Source: a virus. Taken from it: 62,280 nucleotides of DNA. The stretch is from positions 1 to 62,280 of the IMG/VR virus record IMGVR_UViG_3300030106_001081. The stretch is one strand, 5' to 3'. Position 1 is the stretch's first letter; each line of letters starts with the position of its first letter. Below the pieces are notes generated by a model. It saw only the letters and a program-made list of their open reading frames with translations. It made no database searches and had not been told where the DNA came from. The position numbers were made by a program, and so were the translations under genes. This document shows, piece by piece, positions 14,409 to 24,813 of this stretch.

Positions 14409-17174
14409 ATGGAAGCAAAAACATTTTTAGAAAATGTATTGGGGAGTGACGGTTATTACAGCGTATTAGCATTAAATGCCAATAAACGGATACAAAAAAT
14501 ATATAACTCTGTTGAGGCTGTATTACACGAAACAAATACCCTAGATACACAAGGATTTAATACTTTTTATGGGTTGGCTACTTTAGAAGATGGTAGCAGT
14601 CGTAAAAGTGAAAACGTAAAACATCTTAAGTCATTCTTTTTAGATTTAGACTGTGGAGAGGGTAAAGACTACCCAAACCAAACAGAAGCGATCAACGCTC
14701 TACGCGTATTTGTAAAGACGTTATCTTTACCTAAACCTGTTATGGTGAGTTCTGGATATGGAGTGCATGTCTATTGGATGTTAGAAGATACCGTGCATCC
14801 TGACGAGTGGATTCCCGTAGCAATGCGCCTTAAGAAACTGTGTGTAGAGCATGGGTTGAGGGCCGATCCTGCGGTTACGGCTGACACGGCTAGAGTATTA
14901 CGTGTGCCAGGGACCCACAACCATAAGGGTGACACACCTAAACAAGTTAAGGTGTTAGGTATAGAACCACCAACACTCGTGAACTTTGAAGGTTTTAAAG
15001 AATTGTTGGGCGGAGGTATAACACCTGTACCTGTAAAGGTAGGTTCTTTTAAGAGTGCGATAAGAGAACATGAGAGAGAAAATTCTCAGTACAGTTTTAA
15101 AACTATAATAATTAAGACTAAAGAAGGCACAGGATGCGACCAGATTAAATACATACTGCAGAATAAAAAGAGTATTAGTGAACCGCTATGGAGAGGAGGT
15201 ATATCCGTAGCAAACGAATGTAAGGACTCCGTTAAAGCTATAAAAATTATATCTGAAGGACATGAAGGGTATTCAGAAGAAGCAACGCAAAGAAAAGCAG
15301 ACGGTATAGCAGGGGATTACAAATGCACAACATTTGATGAACTTAACCCTGGAGTTTGTGAGGGTTGTTACAATTTTCGTAAAATAGAGCGTCCGTTAGT
15401 TTTAGGTAAAGAGATAAAGAAAGCACCTCTAGAACATAATGAGATACCTAAATACCCAGAGCCTTACTTCAGAGGTGTAAATGGTGGGGTGTATGTAAGA
15501 TTTCGTAATGCAGATGGCGATCCAGAGGATAAACTTATATATCATAACGACTTATATGTTATTAAACGTATACGTGATGTGGAGATTGGAGAAGCTATTG
15601 TAATGAAGCTCCACTTGCCAAGAGATGGGGTAAGAGAGTTTACAGTACCATTAACTTCTGTAACATCAAAAGAAGAATTAAGAAAACAACTATCTATGCA
15701 GGGCATAGCAGTAACAAGAATGGATGAACTTATGCAATATACAACGACGTGGGTAAATGAACTACAGATGCAAAGCGAAGCTGATGAAGCACGAAGGCAG
15801 TTTGGTTGGACAGATGATGAATTTAGTGGGTTTGTTCTTGGTAATGAAGAGGTTCGAAAAGACGAAATAAAATTTAACCCTCCTGCTACACCAACATTAC
15901 CATTGTTTCATTTGTTTAAACCTAAAGGTACATTAGAGGGTTGGAAGGATGCGGCTAATTTTTACAACCGTGACACCTTTGAACTGCATCAATTTATAGT
16001 CGGTACGTCTTTTGGTTCTCCACTTATGGCTTTAGCTCCTATAAACTGCGCAGGGTTGCATCTGCAAGGTATTACAGGTGTGGGTAAAACAACTGCTATG
16101 AAAGCAGGTTTAGCTATATGGGGAAACCCATCCGAATTAATTTTAGAAGAAGAGGATACAAAGGCTTTTAGTATGAACAGGGGGGAATTATACCATAGTC
16201 TACCTTTTTATTTAGATGAAATTACAAATATGTCAGGTAAAGAAATGTCTGTTTTGGCTTATCAAATTACAGGTGGTAAACAGCGTGGGCGTATGTCAGC
16301 AAACAGTAATGTAGAACGGGCTAGGGGTAAACCTTGGAAATTAATTTGTATTACATCAGGCAATACAAGCATGATAGAAAAAATAAGTTTATATAAAGCA
16401 ATACCTAAAGCAGAGGCACAAAGAGTATTGGAGTGTAGAGTGGCAGGAAAAGTTTTTGATACTAAAAAAGAAACTGATGACCTTTTAGCCGCTATAGATA
16501 ATAACTACGGTCATGCAGGTAAAATATATATACAACATGTTATGAATAATTTAGACGAAATTAAAAAACTTCTTATAGATGTGCAGACAAAAGTTGATAA
16601 AGCCGCAGGATTAAAAGCTGAAAATAGGTTTTGGTCTATACTTGTTTCTTGTACGCTAACAGGAATATTACTGGCAAACCGATTGGGACTTATTAATTAC
16701 GATACAAAGAAAGTATTTGCGTGGGCAATAGGTTTATTAAAAACTAACAAAAACCAAGTTGAAGATATGAGCATGTCTGTAGAAGAAACTCTTAATAACT
16801 ACATACACGAACATTGGAGCAACGTGCTATGGATAAAAAGCACAGATGATTTACGTAAGCAAGATGGTGAGGTCGATGACGATGTTTCGGACCTTATTAT
16901 ACCTGAAGCTAACGCTAGAATTAAATTTATTGCACGATATGAGACAGATTTAAAACGTGCGTATCTTATTCCCAAACCATTAAAGACTTGGTGCGGAGAA
17001 CAACAGATAAATTATAGTTCATTTGTGCATGACCTCAAAACGAAGTTAGGGGCTAAAAGAGCAAAAGTAAGATTAAGTAAAGGCACAAAGTTGCAACTTC
17101 CCGCAACAGATGTACTAGTAGTGGATTGTTCTATAGAAAATGAGACTAAGACAAGGAATACTGAGGACTTATGA
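14409..17174 (+). CDS. PrimPol-DUF927 primase-helicase
   Basis: A 921-residue fusion. The N-terminal archaeo-eukaryotic-type primase/polymerase domain has Phe-Leu-Asp79-Leu-Asp81-Cys-Gly (metal site), Ser-Gly-Tyr-Gly-Val-His120 (motif II) and a motif III region with Ala-Asp-Pro-Ala and Arg-Val-Pro-Gly-Thr-His-Asn-His. A Cys-rich segment follows around residue 310-325. The C-terminal half is a DUF927-type helicase with Walker A Gly554-Ile-Thr-Gly-Val-Gly-Lys560-Thr and a downstream Phe-Tyr-Leu-Asp-Glu-Ile Walker B. It would both prime and unwind DNA for the family A polymerase. The ATG at 14409 is chosen (GGTGGAG upstream) over GTG at 14400. Confidence 0.9.
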   Translation: MEAKTFLENVLGSDGYYSVLALNANKRIQKIYNSVEAVLHETNTLDTQGFNTFYGLATLEDGSSRKSENVKHLKSFFLDLDCGEGKDYPNQTEAINALRVFVKTLSLPKPVMVSSGYGVHVYWMLEDTVHPDEWIPVAMRLKKLCVEHGLRADPAVTADTARVLRVPGTHNHKGDTPKQVKVLGIEPPTLVNFEGFKELLGGGITPVPVKVGSFKSAIREHERENSQYSFKTIIIKTKEGTGCDQIKYILQNKKSISEPLWRGGISVANECKDSVKAIKIISEGHEGYSEEATQRKADGIAGDYKCTTFDELNPGVCEGCYNFRKIERPLVLGKEIKKAPLEHNEIPKYPEPYFRGVNGGVYVRFRNADGDPEDKLIYHNDLYVIKRIRDVEIGEAIVMKLHLPRDGVREFTVPLTSVTSKEELRKQLSMQGIAVTRMDELMQYTTTWVNELQMQSEADEARRQFGWTDDEFSGFVLGNEEVRKDEIKFNPPATPTLPLFHLFKPKGTLEGWKDAANFYNRDTFELHQFIVGTSFGSPLMALAPINCAGLHLQGITGVGKTTAMKAGLAIWGNPSELILEEEDTKAFSMNRGELYHSLPFYLDEITNMSGKEMSVLAYQITGGKQRGRMSANSNVERARGKPWKLICITSGNTSMIEKISLYKAIPKAEAQRVLECRVAGKVFDTKKETDDLLAAIDNNYGHAGKIYIQHVMNNLDEIKKLLIDVQTKVDKAAGLKAENRFWSILVSCTLTGILLANRLGLINYDTKKVFAWAIGLLKTNKNQVEDMSMSVEETLNNYIHEHWSNVLWIKSTDDLRKQDGEVDDDVSDLIIPEANARIKFIARYETDLKRAYLIPKPLKTWCGEQQINYSSFVHDLKTKLGAKRAKVRLSKGTKLQLPATDVLVVDCSIENETKTRNTEDL

Positions 17175-17373
17175 TCTTTGCCCTGACGGAGTGCGGGTTA
17201 TAGTAAACTGGGAACGTATGGTAACAGGTTCTTCTGTGTTCATCCAATGTATCAACACCCAGGCGGCACTACATAGCTTGGTAAAGATAGCAAGAGATAG
17301 GAAATGGGAAATAAAAACAGAAATTCGTATAGAAAATAACAAATTGGGGGTTCGCATGTGGAGAATTGTGTGA
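17140..17373 (+). CDS. small conserved-looking protein
   Basis: A 77-residue protein that overlaps the primase end by 35 nt. The core Trp-Glu-Arg-Met...Gly-Ser-Ser-Val-Phe-Ile-Gln-Cys-Ile-Asn-Thr and the C-terminal Leu-Gly-Val-Arg-Met-Trp-Arg look like a short phage family with a compact alpha/beta fold, found near replication genes; function unknown. The start is uncertain because no good ribosome site precedes the ATG at 17140. It is the last gene before the terminator. Confidence 0.65.
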   Translation: MRLRQGILRTYDLCPDGVRVIVNWERMVTGSSVFIQCINTQAALHSLVKIARDRKWEIKTEIRIENNKLGVRMWRIV

Positions 17374-17420
17374 TATGGGTGACGAGACAGATACATTTCT
17401 GTCACTCTCCCTCCCATACT

Positions 17421-17446
17421 AGACCGCCTTCGGGCGGTCTTTTTTA
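17421..17446 (+). terminator. intrinsic terminator of the rightward operon
   Basis: Perfect 8-bp GC-rich stem AGACCGCC / GGCGGTCT with a TTCG tetraloop (17421-17440) followed by a run of T. It ends the plus-strand replication operon where it meets the minus-strand operon. On the minus strand no T-tract follows the hairpin, so it is directional; the last minus-strand gene stops at the edge of the T-tract. Confidence 0.93.
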
Positions 17447-17686
17447 AAACCTTTTTGAGTTGAACCCCATATAAGCACCAACAATTCCTGCGCCACTGAG
17501 ATAAAATAAATTTGAAATATCCGACAAAGCATTTACTCTTTCGACAGGTACAAAAAACATTGCTGCTGTGAAAACTCCCATAGACATCAGGGTGTATCTT
17601 GCCATTCTAAGTTGTGCAAGTTGTCTTCTTAAAGCCGCCTTGTCTTCGTTCTTAAAATCTTCTTCTGTTTTATTTTCTTCTTTCAT
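17444..17686 (-). CDS. small two-helix membrane protein
   Basis: An 80-residue protein with an acidic/basic N-terminal coiled segment (about 1-28) and two hydrophobic helices (about 31-46 and 56-74). It resembles the C-terminal part of the lysis-cassette membrane protein at 36804-37172: both share Phe-Thr-Ala-Ala-Met-Phe in helix 1 and Phe-Tyr-x-Ser in helix 2. The ATG at 17686 is chosen because the longer frame lies inside the giant gene; its ribosome site is weak. It is the last gene of the late operon and could be a holin-related or virion membrane protein. Confidence 0.65.
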   Translation of the reverse strand: MKEENKTEEDFKNEDKAALRRQLAQLRMARYTLMSMGVFTAAMFFVPVERVNALSDISNLFYLSGAGIVGAYMGFNSKRF

Positions 17687-17697
17687 GTAAAAATTTT

Positions 17698-20600
17698 TTA
17701 ATCTTCTTGGTAAGGAGAAACAAAAGCATCTATGGTAGACATTATTATGTTTGGAGGAGGTCCCCAATCTGCTCCGCTAAGTTGTAACCTACGTTTTGTA
17801 GCTTCGTTAAGTATAGCCCCATGATGTGCGTCCGCAGATATTTTAAAACTATTTATTAAAGACCTTTCAATGCCATCATAGTCTATTGCAAATTCAGGAT
17901 ATTTTTTATTATATTTTGTAATTTCTTTAAATATTTCAGGTAATTCATCTTGTTGTTGAAATCTTATCGCAGCAAATATTTTTCTATACAGACTGGTCCG
18001 TTTAGTTCTAATAGCCTTATCTATTTTTTTAAGTTGAGCATTTTCTTGTATTTGTCTAGAGTAATTAGAAGATGAAAAACCTAAAAACTGGGCAAGCACT
18101 CCCCCTGCACTAATATCTTCTACAATCTTATCCCCTCTTCTTGTTATAGCCGTGCCGTCACCAAAATCAGAAAAACGATATGCTTTAAGGGCATTCCTTA
18201 TAGCAGCGGGCAACATAGCCTCAAGACCTCTCATTTTAGCTCCTTCTTGAAAAAATAACTCGTTAGCCCCCCGAACAAAGCTATCAGATATACCCATGAC
18301 AGGTCCCCCTACTGCCATAAATGCTTGATATATTAATGGATTTTCACTTTGGTATATGTTCTTTCGGAAAAGTAAATTAGATAATCCAATACGTGTTGAC
18401 ACGTCAATACCAAGCAATGCGTTAGGTAAACCTCCGTACATACCTTCCTTTACATATTTACGAACAGTTGTTTCAAAATCATCCTCATCGTCGTCCTTAA
18501 AAAACGTATTCATAAAAGTAGCAAGTGTGCCAAATAATGGTACTCCTTGAACACCTGCTAATAACGCTGCAGAACCATAAGTCCCCGCAAGTTTCATTCT
18601 TGCAGAACGTCTTACCTCTTTACTTGCTCCTCTAAGAGCGTCATCTAAATTTTTACCAAGTATATACATCATGGATATACCAAATCGTTTAAATAAAAAT
18701 GCTACTTTACCAATGCCCTTTTGTGCAAATCTTGGAGCAGTTGTGGCTATGTTGCCACCATGAGTAAGTTCGGTTAAATACAAAGCTTTATCTGCAGAGT
18801 CTCGAATCATTTTGTTTGTAATTTTATCTTTTGCGTAGGCTTCTCCTAATTTAGCAGGGTCAATTTTTAATTTTTTTGCTAATTCTAATTCAAAAGCAGT
18901 CATCAATGTAACTTGTCTGTTATATCTTTCTGCATGATGAAATACAAACCCACTAATTTTGTTTATAAGTTCAAAGGGAATATATCCTCCTTCAGGGGGG
19001 CTTTCATAATCTAAAATATCTCCTGTTATACTTCTGTTTAAAGCCCCATTCTCTCTCCAATATTGCACAGCTACTCCAAGATGAGCTATGTCTTTGTTTT
19101 CTTTTGCAGAATAGTCTATATTATCTATAGAAAAACCACCTTCAACTTCTTTATCTTGATATTTTCCATCAGGACCCATTACAGTCACGGTTCTTTTAGA
19201 ACCTATGCTGCGAGTAAAAACTCTACTAGCTCTCCCTAAACTAGTGGTTACTCGCCCAACACCTCCATAATCAGGAGCAAATTGTGGCACTACAACTAAT
19301 GGTATCTGTGATAAGTTTACTACGGCAGAAGACACGTTTGCACCTAATGTAAAAGCAAAACCTGTGCTTGTAGCTACTTTTGCCCAATTTTGAACATATG
19401 GGTCTTGCATAAATTTAGCTCGTAGAGCCAATTCATCTCGTAGAATATAAATATTTTCGCTAACTCTAGCGTCACTCGCACCTTTTGGTATGGTTTCTTT
19501 TATATGTTTTTCTATTCTATCTACTACCTTTTGCACGTCTGCGGCATATTTTATTTGAGTGTATTGGCGAGCCATAGATTTAGCTTTATCTCTGAACCCT
19601 GCTATACCTGCTTCTACTACAGTGGCTTCTTTTACTTTTTGTAGTTTAGATAATGGAGTTGTATCATTAATAAACCCTCTAACACCTTCTCTAGAGCGGA
19701 AAGCTTGTAGTACAGATTGTTCTGGTAAAGCGTCTAAAAACATCTCAATTAATTTATCTTGCACGTCTGTTTCTACGCCTTCTTTTTTTAACATTTTTAA
19801 AACGTCGTTTACAAAAGACCCAGACGGAGCCTTTCTGTACGCATCACCTATTGTTTTACGTTCAAAGTTTTCTGTTTTAATACCATTAGCTTCTAACAAT
19901 TTAGCAGCTTTAGCTCGTTCTGCAGCACTTTCAAATAAATGCACAAACCGTTCATTTTTGTTGTCAGATAGTGGGTCTTTACCACTGTAAGATAGCCAGT
20001 AAGAACCTTTCCGTTGTAAAGAAAAATACGGGTCAATTATACCGCTTTCTTCTATTAATTTTTTATATATTTGACTTACTTTCTTTTTAACGGCCTCACC
20101 GTTTTTACCCACCTCATCTTTAACTCTATTGAGAAATAAGTCTTTTATTCTATTAAAACCTTCAGTGTTAATATTTTTCATTATGTTGTAAATATCTTGA
20201 CCTTTAGATTTTTCTATAGAATCCCAATCTTTTTGCATGTCATCCCACACCTGCAACTTTTCTTTAGAATTTTTAACTTTATTAGTTGGGGTGCTTATAT
20301 AATTTTGTCTGGGTTTACTTGGGTCCACTTGATTTAAAGTTGCTTTTGCTTGCAACCGTAAAATTTTAACCATGTCTTCTTTGTTAGTTCGACCCCATTT
20401 TGTTATATCTTTTATGGTTTGGTCTAGACCACTTGTTATAGTGTCATATTCACCTGTTTGTTTTCTTGCTATTTTATTTAATTCATTAGCTAGATTAACA
20501 CCTTTCCTAGTAAAATATTTTTTTACCATTCTTGTATCAGCAAGCATATTTAATGCCCACAAACCTAACCACCCAGATTTAACTTTACTCGGTACTCGTT

Positions 20601-23600
20601 GAGCCATTAAATTGTCTAATATACTACTGGATTGTTCAGCGGTAATTTCTATTAATTCTGGCGAAGCATCATCAAATTCTTTTTTAGCTTTTTTGGGAGA
20701 AGCCATATAAAACTCTCCTGCATCTCTAAACTTTGGCGCAGGGGCTAGTAAGCTATTAATGAGTCTATCAGTTTTATATTCAGTCCAAGGTATTGTTGGT
20801 TTGTTAGATATTTGCGCAGTGCGACCAAGAACTCTTAACAAGTTATCAATTATATGTTTAATTCTATCAAGCGCCGTTCTTATAACAGATTCTTTTTGGT
20901 CTATGACCTGTGCAACTTTTGCTTGAAAATCTGGGTTACTAAATATTTCAGATACAAACTCATCTAAAGAAGTTGTGCCATATTCAGAATCTATGTTCTT
21001 TTTTATATAATTATATTGTTTAGTAAGTGCTTTTGTTGTTTGACTTGATTTGTTTTTTAACTGTGCCGATACAGCAGCATGTGTCATTTCATGCAATATG
21101 GTATGAGTATTAAGACCGTAGTTTGCGTTTAATTTTATAGTATTTGTTTTAGGGTCAAACGACCCCGCAGCATCTAAATTTTTAACAATTTGAAATTTAG
21201 TAGTGCCAACCACAGTGGCTAATGTTTCTGCGATCCTAGCTACTCTTTCGTTTTTATTTGTAGCTCCTATAGCGAGTAATGTATTTTTTAAATTGCCTGA
21301 AGATAAAGCTCTTAACACCATGTTATGTAACGGTATATCGATACCAGTTATCTCGTCTATTGGTAGGTCTAATTCTTGTTTCCTTGCTGCTTCTATCGCT
21401 GCATCATCATATTCTGTTGCTATTTGTTCTGCATCTTCCGCAGCTTGTATATCTGCTCTATCCCTCTTTACTACACCTCTTGTAATTATTCTATTACCTG
21501 CTTTAGCAGACTGTACTGCACCTTCAAACCAAGTTTGTACTTCCTTACTAAGATTTTTGTTAACCCACTCTTGTACTTGTTTTCCTAAGTTAGAACCCGT
21601 GCCTTTATATATCTCAAGCTCAAGATCACCGTAAAGTGGTACACCATTCTTAGTGGTGTTTATTGTTGGAGGGCTAAGAGCTATATCTTGCGCAGCCGAT
21701 AGTAATCTCTCTAACACAGAAGGAGTTCTGCTAAAAAACTCTTGTACTTTTTTCTCGTAGTTTACATCAGACTTTTTCTTTGGGTCTTTAGATGGAACAC
21801 GTTCAGGTAATTTTTTTCCTATAAGTTGAGTAACTTTATCTATATCTTTTGCGGTTAATGGGTCAGCTTCTAGTGTTTCAGCTTCTTTCTTTTCAAACTC
21901 TAATTGTTTTTTAGTTTCATTAAGATTTTGTTTTAACGTTTTTATACGTCTAAGGTCTAATTGAGCTTCATCTTTTTGACGTTCTGTTAAATTTTTACCT
22001 TCAGTTTGTTTTTTTGCTATTTCTTTTTCTTGAACTTCTATGTTTTTATTAAGTGTATTTATTTTATTTTGTAGAAGTCTAGACTTTTGCACAGGAGTAC
22101 CTAAACCCTCCATATCGTCCCCATACTTACGAGTAAAATCTTTTAATGTTTTTATCCTAGGAGTTGTTTCAGGAGTATTGAAGAATTGCGCTGTACGAGC
22201 AATAATGCTATCTGCTTTTTGTCTTGTTTTTCTTTCTTTAATACGTGCATCTATAGCACCCACTTCAACACCCTCTACCGCACTTATAATTTTACTTGAT
22301 AATTTAGCAGTGTCGTCACCGCCTTTTAATTTTTTAGTTGTCTCTGTACGGGCATCGACTTCTTGAACACTTTCTGCTAACGGGACAGGTTTTCCTTTTG
22401 TAATTATTTTTTTCTTACCTTTTACGACTGCAGGTACTACTTTTGTTTCTTTGAGCAAAGATTTTAAAGGCTTCGGGTAAACAGAAGTTACGGCGGGTTC
22501 TTTTTTCTCCGTAGGTTTTTTCTGGTCAAGATTATAGAAAGAACGAACTTCATCTATTAAATCTTGTCGAGCTTTTGTTTCTTCTTCAAGGGTTGCATCC
22601 ATTCTTCCAGAGGCAAGATATCCTGGTTGGCTTTGATTAAAATCTTCTGGAGTTTTTATTTCTTCATCTCTTATTCTATTTGTTATAGTAGACTCCATTC
22701 TTAAATTAAAATCTACAGCCCCAGTTCTAGGAGTTTTTAAAACTCTACCTTTAAGGTTAGAAACGTCAACAAGCACTTCTTGTTGTTCTTTGATTAAGTT
22801 CTTTGCACGATCTACAGGATTTTTTACTTCGCTACTAGATGGTGTGGCTTTCCCTATACCAAGCTCTTTAACTTTTTTATTGTGTTTTTGTTCTAAACTA
22901 TCTGAGAGTGCAGGCATATAGGCTTTAATATCTTTTCTTGGAACATCATACCTAATTACTCTTTGAAAATCGCCGACTCTATTTTTTGTAGCCTCCATAG
23001 TGGATTGTGTTGCTAGTTTAACAAAAGCGGCACTTCCTTTAGGAGTCAAAGAAGCAGAGACAAGCTTTTCTTGTTTAGGTTTTGTTTTTTTGTCGTATGC
23101 AATAAATCTATATACAGGTATTGTATCTCCTTCAGGTAAACCTGTTACAGCACGTTTAGATAATTCAGGACTTTCTTCTATTTTTTTAACTACAGTGTCT
23201 CTACCTGTTCTTTCATCGTTAACATAAGCTACTACTGTTTCTTCTGGCGATAACGTATCTGTGTTTAATGCACTGTCGTCTCCGACTTCTCTATCATCAA
23301 CTCCTCCAGTAACTGACTTATCTTCTTCCACTCCTTCGGTTTCAGATGCTCTAATTCTTTTGGGATCAACAAGTTCTTCTTCGGTCTCCTCGACAACATC
23401 ACTCTTTGTATCATCTTGAACGCCAACTCTAGCTCCTGCTGTGTCAATAATTGCATTTTTCTCTCCTACTGGTATTGTTGTTACACCTTCTTCTGTTGTG
23501 TACGCAAGTAATTCTTTTTCTGCTTTAGCTTTTGCACCTTCTGCTTTAATTTGTTCTTTTCGTACTCTTTCTAACTCTGTTGTTAAATCTGTTACATCTT

Positions 23601-24813
23601 TTGCAAGACTATCTTCATCTGTTTTGCCCTCTATAGGGTCATCTGGAAAAAACATTTTATCAATAGCAGCTTCGTCTCTTTCCCTCATTCTTTTTTGAGT
23701 TACATCTATTGGTTCTGTTTCAGGAGTAATAATACCCGTGAATTTTTGTAACTCATCAGCTAATTCTTTGTCAGCTTTTCTTTTTTGTTTTTCTAATCTT
23801 CTTAACTCGTTGCTCTCTAATTCATCTACAGTTCTCTCGTCATCTCCAATAGTTGCATCGCCTTGAAGTATATTAGTAGCACCTCTTACTGTACCACCTA
23901 CAAGTGCCGCTGCCCTACCCGCTTCTACATACTCACTTATAGCTTCATCACTAAATAAATCTAACCCCGCCTGCGCTCTTTCAATTACTTGTTGCCCTAT
24001 TTCTGTAGGAACTTCTGCTACTGCACCTACACCTACACCTTTAACTGCCCTAGTAAATAAACCCCCACCCCGTAACATTTTAGGAGTAATAAACTTACCA
24101 AACAATAATTTGTCAGCTATACCTTCTAAAGCTGCTTGCGGTATAGATGAGAAAAACGCCGCACCTTCGTTTACTTCTGTTCTAAGTCCTTGATCTATAG
24201 CTTCTTTTTGTCGTTCTCTATTAAGACCATAAAAAAGAGGAATTTGTGTAAGTGCGGCTGCCCCCGCTGCTATAATAAAGGCAGGTACTGCACCGACTAC
24301 GGCTGCAGGTGCGGCTAATGCTGCTATTCCTAGCCCCGCTGCACCGATAGCAAGTTGAGGAGCTTGTTCTCCAAGCACTTGTGCATAATAACCTAAAGCC
24401 CCTTCACCTCTAGCTCTACTTTGAGCCTCTAACCTGTTACGCTCTGCAACCTCTGCGCCATATTCTTCTAGCCCCTCTGCACCTGTAATTCTTCCAATGC
24501 CTTCAAGAGTAGAACCTGTAGCTTGTTGTATTACGTCAATACCAGATTTAACTCCTCCAACAAAAGCGCTATCGTCTTGTTGTTGTGCTACTCCTAATTC
24601 TTCTAATATAGATTGTTTTAAAGCTTCTCTATCTTCAAGATCAGTGGTTAAAGGAGTATCTACTTCAGGAGTTGTAGTTGAAGGAATAAGTTGTTGTTCT
24701 GCAAGTATGCCTTGTAAAGCCCCTATTATTTGAGACTCACTAGCTCCTCTAGGTCCTTTAAGCCTGTATATTTGTCCATCAGGACCTTGAACTCTATATA
24801 TTTGTTCAGACAC
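17698..24813 (-). CDS. giant virion protein (2371 aa) with zincin motif; polyvalent-protein type
   Basis: The largest gene in the window, with a GTG start. The N-terminus has a Tyr-Arg-Val-Gln-Gly-Pro-Asp-Gly motif, a hydrophobic Ala/Gly-rich region at about 150-200, and long charged, coiled-coil segments at about 330-1010. A zinc metalloprotease motif His1241-Glu-Met-Thr-His1245 lies near the middle. The C-terminal 600 residues resemble the large polyvalent protein-associated domains (LPD38-like) of phage megaproteins. By size, position after other virion genes and mixed architecture I infer an internal virion/ejection protein entering the host with DNA, possibly with protease activity. Domain edges need profile searches. 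Confidence 0.8.
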   Translation of the reverse strand: MSEQIYRVQGPDGQIYRLKGPRGASESQIIGALQGILAEQQLIPSTTTPEVDTPLTTDLEDREALKQSILEELGVAQQQDDSAFVGGVKSGIDVIQQATGSTLEGIGRITGAEGLEEYGAEVAERNRLEAQSRARGEGALGYYAQVLGEQAPQLAIGAAGLGIAALAAPAAVVGAVPAFIIAAGAAALTQIPLFYGLNRERQKEAIDQGLRTEVNEGAAFFSSIPQAALEGIADKLLFGKFITPKMLRGGGLFTRAVKGVGVGAVAEVPTEIGQQVIERAQAGLDLFSDEAISEYVEAGRAAALVGGTVRGATNILQGDATIGDDERTVDELESNELRRLEKQKRKADKELADELQKFTGIITPETEPIDVTQKRMRERDEAAIDKMFFPDDPIEGKTDEDSLAKDVTDLTTELERVRKEQIKAEGAKAKAEKELLAYTTEEGVTTIPVGEKNAIIDTAGARVGVQDDTKSDVVEETEEELVDPKRIRASETEGVEEDKSVTGGVDDREVGDDSALNTDTLSPEETVVAYVNDERTGRDTVVKKIEESPELSKRAVTGLPEGDTIPVYRFIAYDKKTKPKQEKLVSASLTPKGSAAFVKLATQSTMEATKNRVGDFQRVIRYDVPRKDIKAYMPALSDSLEQKHNKKVKELGIGKATPSSSEVKNPVDRAKNLIKEQQEVLVDVSNLKGRVLKTPRTGAVDFNLRMESTITNRIRDEEIKTPEDFNQSQPGYLASGRMDATLEEETKARQDLIDEVRSFYNLDQKKPTEKKEPAVTSVYPKPLKSLLKETKVVPAVVKGKKKIITKGKPVPLAESVQEVDARTETTKKLKGGDDTAKLSSKIISAVEGVEVGAIDARIKERKTRQKADSIIARTAQFFNTPETTPRIKTLKDFTRKYGDDMEGLGTPVQKSRLLQNKINTLNKNIEVQEKEIAKKQTEGKNLTERQKDEAQLDLRRIKTLKQNLNETKKQLEFEKKEAETLEADPLTAKDIDKVTQLIGKKLPERVPSKDPKKKSDVNYEKKVQEFFSRTPSVLERLLSAAQDIALSPPTINTTKNGVPLYGDLELEIYKGTGSNLGKQVQEWVNKNLSKEVQTWFEGAVQSAKAGNRIITRGVVKRDRADIQAAEDAEQIATEYDDAAIEAARKQELDLPIDEITGIDIPLHNMVLRALSSGNLKNTLLAIGATNKNERVARIAETLATVVGTTKFQIVKNLDAAGSFDPKTNTIKLNANYGLNTHTILHEMTHAAVSAQLKNKSSQTTKALTKQYNYIKKNIDSEYGTTSLDEFVSEIFSNPDFQAKVAQVIDQKESVIRTALDRIKHIIDNLLRVLGRTAQISNKPTIPWTEYKTDRLINSLLAPAPKFRDAGEFYMASPKKAKKEFDDASPELIEITAEQSSSILDNLMAQRVPSKVKSGWLGLWALNMLADTRMVKKYFTRKGVNLANELNKIARKQTGEYDTITSGLDQTIKDITKWGRTNKEDMVKILRLQAKATLNQVDPSKPRQNYISTPTNKVKNSKEKLQVWDDMQKDWDSIEKSKGQDIYNIMKNINTEGFNRIKDLFLNRVKDEVGKNGEAVKKKVSQIYKKLIEESGIIDPYFSLQRKGSYWLSYSGKDPLSDNKNERFVHLFESAAERAKAAKLLEANGIKTENFERKTIGDAYRKAPSGSFVNDVLKMLKKEGVETDVQDKLIEMFLDALPEQSVLQAFRSREGVRGFINDTTPLSKLQKVKEATVVEAGIAGFRDKAKSMARQYTQIKYAADVQKVVDRIEKHIKETIPKGASDARVSENIYILRDELALRAKFMQDPYVQNWAKVATSTGFAFTLGANVSSAVVNLSQIPLVVVPQFAPDYGGVGRVTTSLGRASRVFTRSIGSKRTVTVMGPDGKYQDKEVEGGFSIDNIDYSAKENKDIAHLGVAVQYWRENGALNRSITGDILDYESPPEGGYIPFELINKISGFVFHHAERYNRQVTLMTAFELELAKKLKIDPAKLGEAYAKDKITNKMIRDSADKALYLTELTHGGNIATTAPRFAQKGIGKVAFLFKRFGISMMYILGKNLDDALRGASKEVRRSARMKLAGTYGSAALLAGVQGVPLFGTLATFMNTFFKDDDEDDFETTVRKYVKEGMYGGLPNALLGIDVSTRIGLSNLLFRKNIYQSENPLIYQAFMAVGGPVMGISDSFVRGANELFFQEGAKMRGLEAMLPAAIRNALKAYRFSDFGDGTAITRRGDKIVEDISAGGVLAQFLGFSSSNYSRQIQENAQLKKIDKAIRTKRTSLYRKIFAAIRFQQQDELPEIFKEITKYNKKYPEFAIDYDGIERSLINSFKISADAHHGAILNEATKRRLQLSGADWGPPPNIIMSTIDAFVSPYQED

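Noticed and set aside
21203-21634. 143-residue plus-strand ORF inside the giant gene
   Set aside because: Antisense shadow of the giant virion gene; no start signals and no coupling to any gene.
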